Shown here piece after piece: positions 24,546-36,154 of a stretch of 64,000 bases of DNA (within the stretch, counting starts at the first letter, position 1; every line of letters starts with the position of its first letter). A program made the translations under genes and the position numbers. The notes below the pieces were generated by a model. The model was not told the origin of the DNA. It did no database searches and was given only the letters and a program-made list of their open reading frames with translations. Origin of the DNA: Viscum album. Taxonomy: Eukaryota > Streptophyta > Magnoliopsida > Santalales > Viscaceae. The DNA lies in contig OY728136.1 in the NCBI GenBank assembly GCA_963277665.1, positions 809,187,123-809,251,122 of the forward strand. Reading direction: 5' to 3'.

Positions 24546-25600
24546 CCATAATTCAACATAGCATATAGCATACTCTCCTCCTTTACATACACCTTTATAA
24601 AACACTTAAAATAGTAAAAAGCATACACCTGCATACAACACTTAAAATAGCACAAAAAAACAACACTACAATACCACATAAAAATAGCAGAATCTCCTCA
24701 GTACGTAAAGTATTGAGATTTTTTGGTTCAACCTCTTTGAGATACTATAAAACTATTCTCAAGTTACCGATTCAATCATGACAAGTATAAATGTTGTTTT
24801 AGTTTGAACACTATATCACTACACCTTATGTCACAGTATAATCAACCTTTATCATTTCTGATAGGGATTTTTCATTCCCACCATTTAATATACCACAACA
24901 TATTATTCCCACCATGTCATGTACCACAACATAGTATTCTCTATTTTATATTGGGTTTTATTTAAGATTTTTTTGAGAAATTGTGAAATCATATCAATAC
25001 ATGAGGACTTACTTGTGAAATAGTTTGGGGACGTCCTAAGAGGAAGAACACAACCTATTTCTCACTTTTTTATGAAGTGAAATCACCTAGTGAGTTCGTG
25101 GGTATTTAGAAAAATTGGTTTTAAAATTAGTGATTGATTAGGTATTGATTCATAGTGATTTTTCTAGCATGGTTGCAGGAGGCATGACTTTGACCTTTTA
25201 ACATTTCTCCCCATCGTTTAGGTGTCACTATGAGGCTCAATGAGTTTTTGAAGTTTATAAAACATTTAATTTAATTTATAATTTAATTATAAATGTTAAT
25301 AAATAATTAATCACATCTTGTCGTATGATATTGGGTCTTGGTAACATAATAATTCTTAGTACAACATGGGACATGGATATGACTAGCATGGTTAAAGGAC
25401 TGGTAACTTTGATATCATTTTTGGTGGTCCCTTCAATACATAACCATATGTTATGTATGACTGAAAATTATCTTTTTTTGATTTTCCAAATACCCGCTTT
25501 ATGGGTGAGTGGTAACCAAAACAACACAACTTACACCAAATGCAGGATCCAAATTCAAAGGTTCAGAATGAAAATTCAAAATTCAAAATAGCCACAGGAC
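24546..25600. other. CACTA-2 left interior, no gene seen
   Basis: AT-rich sequence with repeated words such as AACACTTAAAATAG (24601, 24639). It resembles the equivalent part of CACTA-3 (51410-51650) in composition and in CATAC/ACACC-rich words. The 88-codon ORF at 25325-25591 shows no recognisable motif. Confidence 0.5.
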
Positions 25601-26470
25601 TCGAGGAGACCTCGAGCCATGAGAACCACAGTTTCCAATCACGTTGCCCATCATCTTCTTGCATCCAGTACACCTTGTCACCTTCATAGAAAACCTCACC
25701 GATGAAGACAGCAACCCAGTCGCCAGAACGTAGCCCCGCCGAAATGAACCCCTAAGCCTCCCACAGAAACTGTAGCAGAATATCTGAGTCGAAACCGAGA
25801 AGACACACCGGAGGCTGAATCAAGCAATCTTTCTGAAGAGGTAAAGGGGGAGACCAGTGAGTACCATGGGCAGGGCCATACTGACACCGCAAAGCCACGA
25901 AACCATCCTCGGACCGTCCATCATCAATACCACCCCGAAAAAGAACCACGAAAACACTGAGTGCATCACACCATAATAACTCACACACCCCATAACGAAT
26001 CACTTCACCAAACTCAACAAAAGAAATCAGCAGTAAGAAGAAACCATCTTCTTGACCAGAAATTAGAACCAATCTCAATCGGAATAAAATATCCACCCAG
26101 TGAATTTGACCCATAGAAAAATCAAAACCAAAAGTTGTAAATGAGGAATAAGAGTCACGAACCAGCACCGATTGAGGACCTCCCAAACCTGTCGGAAGAG
26201 GACCTCTCCAAAGCCAGATATGTGGATCCCGCTGCCACCATCAAACCCACACACAGAGACTAGCCCCTCTAGCACAACCACAACCGACCCGAAGCATGAC
26301 GACAACCCCCGGTCCGTAGCAACTGAAGCACGAACTCTGGGCCAACACCGCTCCGCCAAGAAAACCCTAACCAGAAGAATGATGGGATCTCCGAGAGTCA
26401 CGAACCCACACGAAGCCACAACAGAAAGGGGTTGCATGCCGCAAATGCACTGAGTAGAGGATTCACGCCG
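25601..26470. other. GC-rich island inside CACTA-2, origin unknown
   Basis: About 870 bp, clearly richer in G+C and CpG than the surroundings, with overlapping open frames on both strands (minus 25752-26186 and 26075-26437; plus 26172-26453). None shows a family motif, and neither strand is favoured. It could be a captured host-gene fragment (CACTA elements are known to carry these), part of an LTR leader from another element, or a promoter-like region. I cannot choose between these by eye. Confidence 0.4.
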
Positions 26471-26851
26471 TGAATGCGCTGAGTAGTGGGGTGGGTACTT
26501 TGAGTATTTTTTGGGACTTAAATGTTTTAAAGACTACATCTCCAAGGGGAGTCACGAATAATTGTAATTAAAAAAACTTTTAGGGTCTTGGTTCAGGAAA
26601 TTAAAAATAACTGTCTTTGGATAACCCTAAAAAACAATGGTAAAGTACTACCCTGTGGGTAAGTCATTGGTTAGTGGTTTTGGTAAGTGTCTAACCTAGA
26701 AATTTGTGTGGTAATTACTAGGGGAATGGCATTGTTTCCTTGGATTTACATATATGAAATAGATTGATAGCGATGGTTGTATTGGACCATATATATTTTT
26801 AAGATTATTTTACGTTGATATTTGAGTTTATTATAGTGGTTCATGGGTATA
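26471..26851. other. Spacer between GC island and chromovirus fragment
   Basis: About 380 bp of AT-rich sequence. No coding remnant or repeat structure was recognised. Confidence 0.4.
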
Positions 26852-28120
26852 TGTAATGACCATGACCCAAGTATCCCAATGATATCAGACTAGGCTGAAA
26901 AAATGCATCATGTGTACCTTTCGATCTCCAGAGGCTGGCATAAACACTAAAGGTTATAATACTAAAATATGAGATATTGTTTCTCATATTTAGTCAATTA
27001 ATTATATGTTAAATTTCTATATTGAAGATTCTACATGAAATTTAGATAGATCATATTGACACACACACACACACATCCTTTTCTTTAGTGCAGATAAATG
27101 TCCATTGGGACACCTAAATGATATACAAATTTAATTATTATATGTTCATTAATCATTGATAAATAAATTCCTAGTCATACTAATATTGTTTAAAAAATTA
27201 AAAAATAGTCCAAAAACACATACATAATAATATGATGGACAAATATAACTAAAGTTATAAAATAAGGTGTCATTTAGGTGGAATAACCCTCATGAATTCC
27301 TCAAGACAACCCCTATGTCCATGCCCGAACCATCCACCAAAAACTAAAAATGAGTGCTCTTGAATTCCATAATATTTTTATCTCTTGGATCCTATGCTAT
27401 TTCTTTACCCCTAGAGAGATCAAATACATTATAATCTACACACATCAAAAAAATGAAAATACAGAGCATGAGTATAATAAACCTAGTAGAAAGTCACAAA
27501 CCCTCCCCTTATAACCTATCATAAGATAGAGTGTATATGAAAACAATTCAAAGCTAGAGAAGTGGAGTTTTTATAGTCAACATGTATAACATGGATATCA
27601 ATTACAACATAATATGTAACAAAAAAACTCCATGCAAGGGGAGAATCCATACCATGTACACATACTTTGAGCCTCACCCTAGAGTCTGAGATGACTTATA
27701 TGAATAAAATACCAAATATTAAGTCAGAGTGTCCTACCCATCCCAAGAATGGGATACATGAATACATAGTGGGAAAATAATATTACTCTTCCTTTTAGGA
27801 GAGGGTAAAGGGGAATACCAAATATGGTAACTTCTATCCAAATCTATTACTTAATTAGGGTGTTGCAATCCTATCCTAGACATTCCACTTATTCATTGAC
27901 ATATGGTTACTTTATTATAGTAATATATAATAATATATCCATTCTAATTTATAAAACACAAAAAAATAATCATGTAATAATATAAATAAGAAGTATAAAA
28001 ATATGGCATGGGTAAATAAATAAAATTATTTATGTTTACATAATAGACAACAACATATTTGATCATTCACTCTTTATTTCAAACTCATACCTGTTAATTT
28101 TTTTCTTAGAGATTTCCATA
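26852..28120 (-). repeat. Probable 3' LTR of the truncated chromovirus
   Basis: The plus-strand left end is TGTAATGACCATGACCC, so the minus-strand LTR ends in ...CA. The block near 26920-26970 (CGATCTCC..GGCTGGCA) echoes the end of the gypsy-2 LTR (CGATCCCCATGGGCTGGCA, 7724). The right end is set by the purine tract at 28121-28139. It includes an (AC)n run at 27060-27076. No gene is present. Confidence 0.5.
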
Positions 28121-28139
28121 ATTCCCCCTAACCCAAACC

Positions 28140-29800
28140 AAAAGTATCATATTAAGACATGATTTTTTATGATTTCATTTTATGATATATATTGGATACT
28201 TTATATATAATGCATCATCCTCATGATTAATATCATTATATTGGATCACATGTGAAGGGTGAGGCACACACCTCCTTAGTTGAGAAACATGGATGGTTCC
28301 AAGAATGACACTAACCCCTGGGGGTAAATCAAGATGATATTAAGTTTCTCCAAATTTTTCCAATCTCTCAAAAGTGAAAAAAATATTAGAGTCAACTTTT
28401 CTTGCCTACCCATATGTCGGTGGGCCAATCTTGGTGATTCCCAAAGAAATAAATTCTCACCAACCTTAAATTCCAAAGATCACCATCAATGATTATCATA
28501 TTATTTTTTTGACTATTAATAATGATGATATAGTTCTAAACCAACTTCATATATTTATTCATCTCTTAGACAATACTATGTCTAATCAAATAGGATTCAA
28601 CAATTTTAGTTCAACAGAGAGGAGAAGGATAAGGTCTTCAATAAAATGATTTATATAAATCCACTTGAATTTATTCTTGGTATCTTTTATTAAAGTAAAA
28701 TTCAACCATGGAGTTTTAATCCTCCCATAATTCACTAAAATCAAGAAAAAAGTCCCATGAAATATATTCAAAATTATGAATTTTTTACTTAAAATATCAA
28801 TTCATTTATGGATGAAAAGTTATAATCAAAATAACATGATTACCTGAATCTCACTATGGCAGTTTCCATAACTGATATGTGAATATTGGGTATTTTTTAG
28901 AGAAATTACTAGCTGAAACACTATGTATATTTATGATTTACCTTATATATAACCTCCCTAATTCAACAAATGATCAGGACTATTTGTTAAGTAAAAATTC
29001 TATTATGTGGGTTAGATAGTCTGTGATTAACCAAATTGTGTCATAACCATTAAAGGATCTTGTTATATGAGTTAAAAAAGTTATTTTAATCTCAAACCAT
29101 TTACAAACTTGGAGGTGATGTTGATGAAATTCAGCGGTAGGATTTTGAAATTCCCCTTTAATATACTAATATGTTAAACATTTATAAATAAATTATGTAA
29201 TATTCTTATTTAAAATAAGCTATAAAAACATACAATGAATGGTTCTATACACTTTTATGATCATTGGGTGTGCAACCCATTAGGAAGAATAAAATAAAAT
29301 TATGGCCTCTTCTCTCAAAGTGATAGGCACTACAAGACTCCCATTAACATACAACAAGGATGAATAATCTCAAAACCATCCATCAAGAATATCCCCACCA
29401 TCAATACTTTTTTGATTAATTATAAAATCAAAATATGATAATTGGGTGTCCTTAAAATTATACATCTTGGATGATGTGAGTTCAATATGATATAAATGTA
29501 CACCAATATGGTCTTCAATCACCTTTATATGGAGTTAAACCATAATAGAAATTAATATACATTCATAATTTTCTTCCTATAACTATTAAGGGTATATTTC
29601 ATGTCTAAGATAACTGATAAAATCATTTAAATTTGAAGGATTATACTGAATAATATAATCAAACAAATTTAAGAAATTTGATCCAACACTTCTACCTCAG
29701 ATTTAATTATTTTTTGTGAAAACACATACTTGAGGAATTTTTGGTCATTTGAAACCACTAATCACTCACCAATAGGTAATGATTAAAAAAGATGACAATA
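28140..29800 (-). pseudogene. Chromovirus RNase H-integrase-chromodomain remnant
   Basis: Minus-strand blocks in order. RNase H: KFLKYVFSQK (about 29750). Zinc-binding region: VPITLREEA..., AHPMIIKVYR (about 29230-29320). Integrase core: GYDTIWLITDYLTHIIEFL (about 29000-29060, corresponding to the usual GYD-x-IWVIVD-x-LTKS-x-HF), then TTFHP near 28810 and RPYPSPLC (about 28600). GPY/F module: EFKVGENLF (28445-28473) and IHVSQLRRC (about 28270). Chromodomain-like tail: 28150-28240. Frequent stops and frame changes mean it is long dead. The assignment rests on order and motif wording; a profile search would settle the lineage. Confidence 0.7.
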
Positions 29801-29954
29801 CATTGGTAAAAGGTGTTGTGATTAAAAATATATATTATTTAGGCTACCTAAGTCAAGAATAATGTGACATACCTAATCATGCATATATTCAGGCATATAA
29901 AATCATCAAACATCAAATGTAAGTAATATCAATAAAAAATGTAATAGAATAATT

Positions 29955-30090
29955 TTTCCTTCATCACTATCACTATCATCACATTCATCATCAGCCTCAT
30001 CCTCATCCTCGTCACCATCCCCATCGTTGTCATCATCTGCATCCCCATCCTCATCCACAACCCCATCCTTGCCCTCGTCCTCTTCCTCGT
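29955..30090 (-). repeat. Acidic low-complexity tract, left part
   Basis: A CT-rich imperfect (TCATCC)n-type tract on the plus strand. On the minus strand it reads as an Asp/Glu run. It continues at 40579 on the other side of the tandem retroelement, which inserted within it. It may be the acidic tail of a CACTA accessory protein or simply a microsatellite-like run. Confidence 0.6.
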
Positions 30091-31708
30091 TGAAACGTGT
30101 CTATCCTGGGGTGTGATAAAAACAAATAAAAACTAAGTTAAAATGTATTAAAGTGGTTAAACTAGGTTTTCTCTAGAGAGGAGTGCACAATAATTATGTT
30201 TGTCACTTAAATTAAAGAAAGAAGAAGAGTTTCTTTTTGAAATTGTATGAGTTGAAAAATAAAGCAAGAAATTGAAAAAGAAAGGTTGAACACTAATGGA
30301 TGAATGGAGTGATGGGGTCAGGGTAGTATAAACATTAAAATTTCATCATATTAATAAATATTATATTCCCTCTGTTCCTTTTGAATGATAAATGAAAGAC
30401 CCCTCGATCGAGTTATCAATCACCCTTGGTTAAAGAAACAAATGGAACTCACTCTTATGTGCATGGATGTTCATAATAAATCCCTAAACATCTAAGGCAA
30501 GTCACAATAACGAATTTTTTATCCTTAGAACTCTAGAAAAATTTTACTAATTCCACAAATGTGCCAACGATCGCTGGACACTCACCACCTAACACAATAT
30601 GCTCGATCGAGACAAATTGCACTAGGTGGTGGGAGATTAAAAGTATTTAACCAAACCAATTAAAAATGAATACACCAAACCCAAAACACGATCGCATTAA
30701 GATAATTGGGAAATAGTGATGATAGATTACATTCAAATAAAAAATAGGGTTTTACATTTAAGCACAAAACTCCTACATTACAAAAGTGATACACCCCCTT
30801 CCCTGATCACTCAATGGTTTTATCCCTCCATGTGAAGGGTAATAGAGTTGAAAGGGGAATAAGAGAGCATGATGAAACAAAGTAAAAAAGAACATAAAAA
30901 ATAGAAATAACATCAATAACTCAATCCTCCAGCACATCCTCTCTTGAACCTTCTTCAACCCCTTTGAATGGAAGTGAACACTCTTATTTATAGACTTTTA
31001 GAGTTGAGAATTTCCCCCCAAAATTACTCCACTGAAAGTTGGAGTCTTATTGGAATATTAAATGGCCAAATATTGGGAATTATTATTCATAAATGTTGTT
31101 CCCCTATATATTTTCCATGATTCCTAAAACTCTCAGTGAATTTTGACAAGTGGAACAAAAGTTATCATCGAATTACTAATGACATCTTTTTCTACCCGAG
31201 GTGACTCTACAACATTCTCTCTTTGTTCGCATTCAATAGATGCTTAAATGACTGAATTTATTCAGGAAATTTATTATGAATATGATGCGCAGAGTCCTAT
31301 TTATTTTCCATCAAGAACCACCTAATTTAGATATGTGTATCCCGGGATATACTTCATTAATTATGGTGGGTTCCATTCTATCGGCCAGAAAACGTTTTTC
31401 AACTGTTTAATTGTTATGGCCCATTTTTTGCCTAATTAGATCAAGGTCTAGAAGATAAAGTTGAATCCCATAAGCCTATAAATCCTAAAAAAAATTAATC
31501 ATACAATTTGGATCAAAACTTTAAAATATATGCCTGAAATACATAAGCTACACAAAACTACTAAATTTCTAGAATTAACCAATTTCGACAATTAAGCCCA
31601 TAATTCCCCAAAACACTAAAATGATACAAATCATCTAAAATTGATTAATTTTAAGGGGTTAAAAAAATGAAACACATATAAAAAATAATTAAAATATTAT
31701 CTCTATCA
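30091..31708 (-). repeat. Tandem element LTR-a
   Basis: 1,618 bp. Plus-strand ends TGAAACGTG...CTCTATCA. The purine tract AAGTGTGGGGGAAT (minus strand) lies at 31709-31722. It opens next to the CTCGT duplication. No gene is seen; the minus ORF at 30773-30958 is chance. Confidence 0.9.
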
Positions 31709-33459
31709 ATTCCCCCACACTTACCACTTATACTCCTAAAGAAGTCCAAATCAAAATCAAATCAAAGCAAATTTAAAACACATGCCATTGAGATCCACCA
31801 ATTCCACACCAAGAAATAAAATATATAATGTCTCAGCCATAACCATTATTCCAATTTCTCAAATCATATCACTCAATATTTTTTCCCGCTTCATTTCTCT
31901 TCCAATACACACAAGACACCTACCTTACATGAGTTTTCTCTCATCTCACGAATATCAATTTTCAATAAAGTTTTTCTCATCCGAAGCAATGCAAGGGTAA
32001 CCATATGTTTGAAAAACTCCAAATTCTCCACCCAATGGGAGTAAAGGACATGTGGTTATCATGAGGACTTTTTAAGTTTATTCTATATATTTTTTTGGTA
32101 GGATTTGTTGTGAAAAAATCTAAGGCTGAATGAGGAGGGCTTGCCTCTTTTTGAAGAAAAATTGCACAATTATAATTTTCACTCAAGTATGTTATCCTCC
32201 TCACTCCTGTTAGTAGAAATTCTGCTCCATCATCATAAAAGATCAGTAAATGTTCAAATATCTTAGCATTTAAGAAAAATTTTCAATTTTCTCGAACATG
32301 ATTTTTCTTGAAAGCTCCCGAAAAGTCACAACTTTATTCCTCCATTAGAATCTCCCAAAAGGCACAGCTTATCTTATCATGAATGCTCCAGAAAAGGCAC
32401 ATATTTAAATAGAATGATTTTTCATCAGCACACACATCTCTTTATAATTTTATTTTCCCCCCAAAGTTTAACCAAATGAGGTAGCACAACACAAGACAAC
32501 TTCCCCCACACTTAAGTTCAACTAGATCATGCAATATCACTTCAATATCAGGTTCGATTGGGAAACATGGCTTGTAATGTGGATAACCTAATAGTTTTTT
32601 CATGGATTCTATGGGCTACAAGGATTAAATGTACAAGGTAGGCCATAATGAAAGATATTGTCATGAAAAGGGGGATTTAAAACCAAAGAAACGCATCAAT
32701 CATTTAAAACACAGGTACCCCAAACCCTCAAGTTTTGAAAGGAATAAATCAAATTCTGGTTAATACAAGTATGGTGTGGTTCCCTCAAAAATGAGGTGAA
32801 TGAAAAGAATATGACCAAAATGATTTAGAATCTTCACAGGAAAGTGATTTTAAAGATAAAGATAGTGAAATGTGTCATGAGATTCAAAAATTGGAGTACT
32901 TTTCAAGAAATTCCCAAAGAATTGAACTTGAAGAAAAATCATTTTCAACATTCATTTAAGATTAGTTTCAGGGAATAAATTGGTTCACTCAATGACATGG
33001 GTTTTAAAAATGGAAATGATTATCATTTCAGCTCAAAAATTTCAAAAACACACCAAAAACTGAAAAATAAACACACAAAAATTTGAAAACATGGTTTTTT
33101 TAAAAAAAAACATCAAATAGAAATTATAATCTACAAAGGTTCCCTCCCCCACACATAAATGATGTAGTGTCCTCAATGTATTCAAATGGATGTAACATGT
33201 AAGTAGAATTTAAAATGAAATACAGCGGCAAGCAAGTGTAAAGGATAGGTACAACCTGACTTATTGGTAATGCAACATTAAGTTAAGCTTCTAAGTGTTG
33301 AACACTAAAAACCTACAAAAAAAGAACAAAAGAAAACATAAGAAATTTATTGAAAGAAATGAAAATAGAAATAGGATGAGAAAATAAGGATAGATCTTGG
33401 TTTAATCCCCCAAGTGGGCCCAGGGTTGTGACTGCCTCCAAATGAGCAGTTCCAGTTGG

Positions 33460-34380
33460 TTATCCCCAATCTGAAGGTGGGTTGAGTTTCTTTGTGAGGA
33501 ACCAAAAAAACTTCTTCTTCAAATCATGTAATTCATCCTTTTTGTTGAGGAAACCATGGGTATAGTACACCAAATCCACCCCTACTACAAGAAGAAACAA
33601 TTTTCTTTGTGGGGGTAGGACAAAGAATGAGTCCTCATCTTTCTTGGTTTCCAATTTCATAGCCTCCTCTTCATTCTCCAGTGATTTCTGAAGGTATGGT
33701 GCATCAATTGAATACTCAATGGGAATGTCAGAGTTTCATTCTATTTGAAAAAAGTTAAAACATGAAGAATCAATATCTAATTCTTCCCTTCCAAAGTAAG
33801 AATCATGTGTCTCTTTTTCCTCAAGCAATGCCACTTGAATCATCTCATGTAATCCCTCTAATAAATGATCAACATGTTTGGGGAGCTCCATATGTTCTTC
33901 ATCGGGTGCATCATCTTTTTCTTCCTCATCCACCAAGGCAATACAAGAGTTATCATAATCTTAAAATTTAATGCAAGGGGAATTAGTACTTAATTCATAT
34001 TCTATAAAATCAGAATGAAGAGAGTTTAGAAAAACATTATCTCCTTTAAGTGTCTTGATTTCAATTGATTTTTCAGTGAAAATATCCTCATTGAGTTGAA
34101 TTTCATTGGGTAGAGGTAGGTAGTCAGGCTCTTCTATTTGAAGGATGAGTGGTGAATTCACTTCCCCCACTAGTTCTGATTCTAGTTTATCTTGAGGTTC
34201 TTGATCCAATGTAACATTCTCTATGTACTTCAATCTTTGATAATCAATATTGACTTGATTCACTATGTCCATAAGTTCTTGAAGTGAGATACCTATGACA
34301 TGTCCATTCATCATTTTCTGGGCCAAAATAGTTAGTTCATAAAGCCTTTGGAAGATGGATTCTTCATCATTATGAACCAT
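33460..34380 (-). pseudogene. Acidic ORF of the tandem element, interior 1, two in-frame stops
   Basis: One minus-strand frame of 307 codons starting MVHNDEESIF at 34380. It is broken by stops at about 33961 and 33736 and otherwise stays in phase (the three open pieces are 139, 66 and 66 codons from their Met residues). It is rich in Asp and Glu, with runs such as DEEEKDDAPDEEHME, and ends in a basic/aromatic tail (KKKFFWFLTKKL). It begins about 135 bp downstream of the PBS, the place of gag, but no capsid or zinc-knuckle motif is seen and I do not recognise the family. The same ORF in interior 2 is frameshifted. Keeping one frame over 0.9 kb suggests it once coded for a protein in this non-autonomous family. 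Confidence 0.6.
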
Positions 34381-34512
34381 TTATCTCTACAAATATGAGT
34401 AATCAATCCAAGAAGAATAATTTCAGTTGGAATGCATCATGTATTTTTTAGTTTTTTTAAATAAAATAAATGAAAATATTTACAAAAATGTTAGAATTAG
34501 ATTGTTGGCATA

Positions 34513-34532
34513 ACCTCTCCGGCAAAGACACC
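34513..34532 (-). other. Primer-binding site after LTR-b
   Basis: Minus strand TGGTGTCTTTGCCGGAGAGG, six bases from the LTR. It resembles the tRNA-Asp-type site TGGCGCCGTTGCCGGGG used by Athila/Tat elements, with drift. Confidence 0.65.
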
Positions 34533-34538
34533 AAGTTT

Positions 34539-36154
34539 TGACACATGCCTATCATAGGGTGTCACAAAAACAAATAAAAACTAAGTTAAAATATATTAAA
34601 GTGGTTAAACTAGGTTTTCTTCCGATAGGAGTGCCCAAAAATTATATTTTTCACTTAAATTAAAGAAAGAAGAAGAGGTTCTTTTTGAAATTTTTTGAGT
34701 TGAAAAATAAAGAAAGCAATTGAAAAGAAAGGTTGAACACTAATGGATGATAAGAGTGATGGGTTCGGGGTAGGATCACCTTTTCAATGACATAATAGTA
34801 ATAAATATCATATTCTCCCTCTTCCTTTTGAATAAAAAATGAAATACTCCTTGATCGAGTTATCAATCACCCTTGGTTAAAGAAACAAATGTAACTCACT
34901 AATATGTGGATGGAAGTTCATAAACAATCCCAAAATAAATAAGGCAAGTCCCAATCAAGAATTTTTTATTCTTATAACTCTAGAAAAAATTTACTAATTC
35001 CACACATGTTCCAACAATCATTGGACACTCACCACCTAACACAATATGCTCGATTGAGAAAAATTTCACTAGGCAGAGGGAGATTAAAAGTATTTAACCA
35101 AAGATATTAAAAATGAATAAACCAAACCCAAAACATGATCTCATTAAAAAAATTGGGAAACACTGAGAATAGATTTCATTCAAAAGAAAAATATGGTTGT
35201 ACAGTTAAGTACAAAACTCTGACATTACAAAAGTGATACTCCCCCTTCCCCGGTCACTCAAAAGTTGTACCCCTCCATGTGACGGGTAATAAAGTTGAAA
35301 GGGGAATAAGAGAGCATGATGAAACTAAGTAAAAAATAAAATATAAAATTGAAATAACTTCAAGAACTCAATCCTCCATCACAACCCCTCTTTAACCTTC
35401 TTCAACCCCTTTGAATGGAAGTGAACACTCTTATTTATAGACTTTTGGAGTTGAGAATTTCCCTCCAAAATTACACCACTGAAAGTTTGAGTCCGGTTTT
35501 CATATTAAATGTACGAATCTAGGGAAGGATACTTCATAAATTTTGTTCCCCTGTGTCTTTTATATGCTTCCTAAAAATATCAGAGTATTTGGACAAGTTT
35601 CACAAAAGTTATCCTCAAATTACGAATTATATCCTTTTCTTCCCGAGGTGACTCTTAAACTTCCTCTCTTTTTCCGCATTCAATGGACGCTTAAATGATC
35701 GAATTTCTTCAGGAAATTTATTTTAAATATGTTTTTTGGAGTGCTATTTATTTCCCAGTTGGAATAACCTCATTTAGACATGTTTATACTTAGTTATACT
35801 TCATTAATTATATTGGGGTCCATTCTGTCTTCCAGAAAACTTTTTACAATTGTTTAATTTTTCTGGCCCATTGTGTGCCGAATTGGATCAAGGTTCAGAA
35901 GAAAACATTTAATACTAAGATCATAGAAATCGTAAAAAAAGGAATCATAAAATTTGGATCAAAAATTTAAAATATATGCCTGAAATACAGAAGCTACACA
36001 AAACAACTAAATTTCCAGAATTAACCAATTTTCACAATTAAACCCATAATTCCCCAAAACACTAAAATGATACAAATTATCTCAAATTGATTAATTGGAA
36101 TGGGTTAAATAATTGAAGCACATATTATAAATAATTAAAATATTATCTTTATCA
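34539..36154 (-). repeat. Tandem element LTR-b (shared middle LTR)
   Basis: 1,616 bp, plus-strand ends TGACACATG...TTTATCA. It serves as the 3' LTR of the right-hand unit and the 5' LTR of the left-hand unit. Interior sequence directly abuts both sides and there is no target duplication. Confidence 0.9.

Larger units (their letters stand above)
26852..29930 (-). mobile_element. Truncated chromovirus fragment (pol 3' part plus 3' LTR) in CACTA-2
   Basis: The minus strand reads RNase H, integrase, chromodomain-like remnant, purine tract, LTR, in the order of a chromovirus 3' half. The 5' LTR, gag, protease and RT are absent, and no target duplication is recoverable. It is heavily decayed: motifs are seen across many stops and frame changes. 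The right limit is approximate. Confidence 0.7.
31709..34538 (-). other. Tandem element interior 1
   Basis: 2,830 bp, about 90% similar by eye to interior 2. From the PBS end (right) it holds a spacer, the pseudo-ORF at 33460-34380, then about 1.7 kb without a frame. That part includes repeated words such as GAAAAGGCACA and GCTC(C/T)(A/C)GAAAAG at 32290-32400. It ends at the purine tract. Confidence 0.8.

Noticed and set aside
25752..26453. Overlapping ORFs of 93-144 codons on both strands as possible genes
   Set aside because: They overlap on opposite strands and come from GC-rich composition. None has a recognisable domain, so only the GC island is reported.
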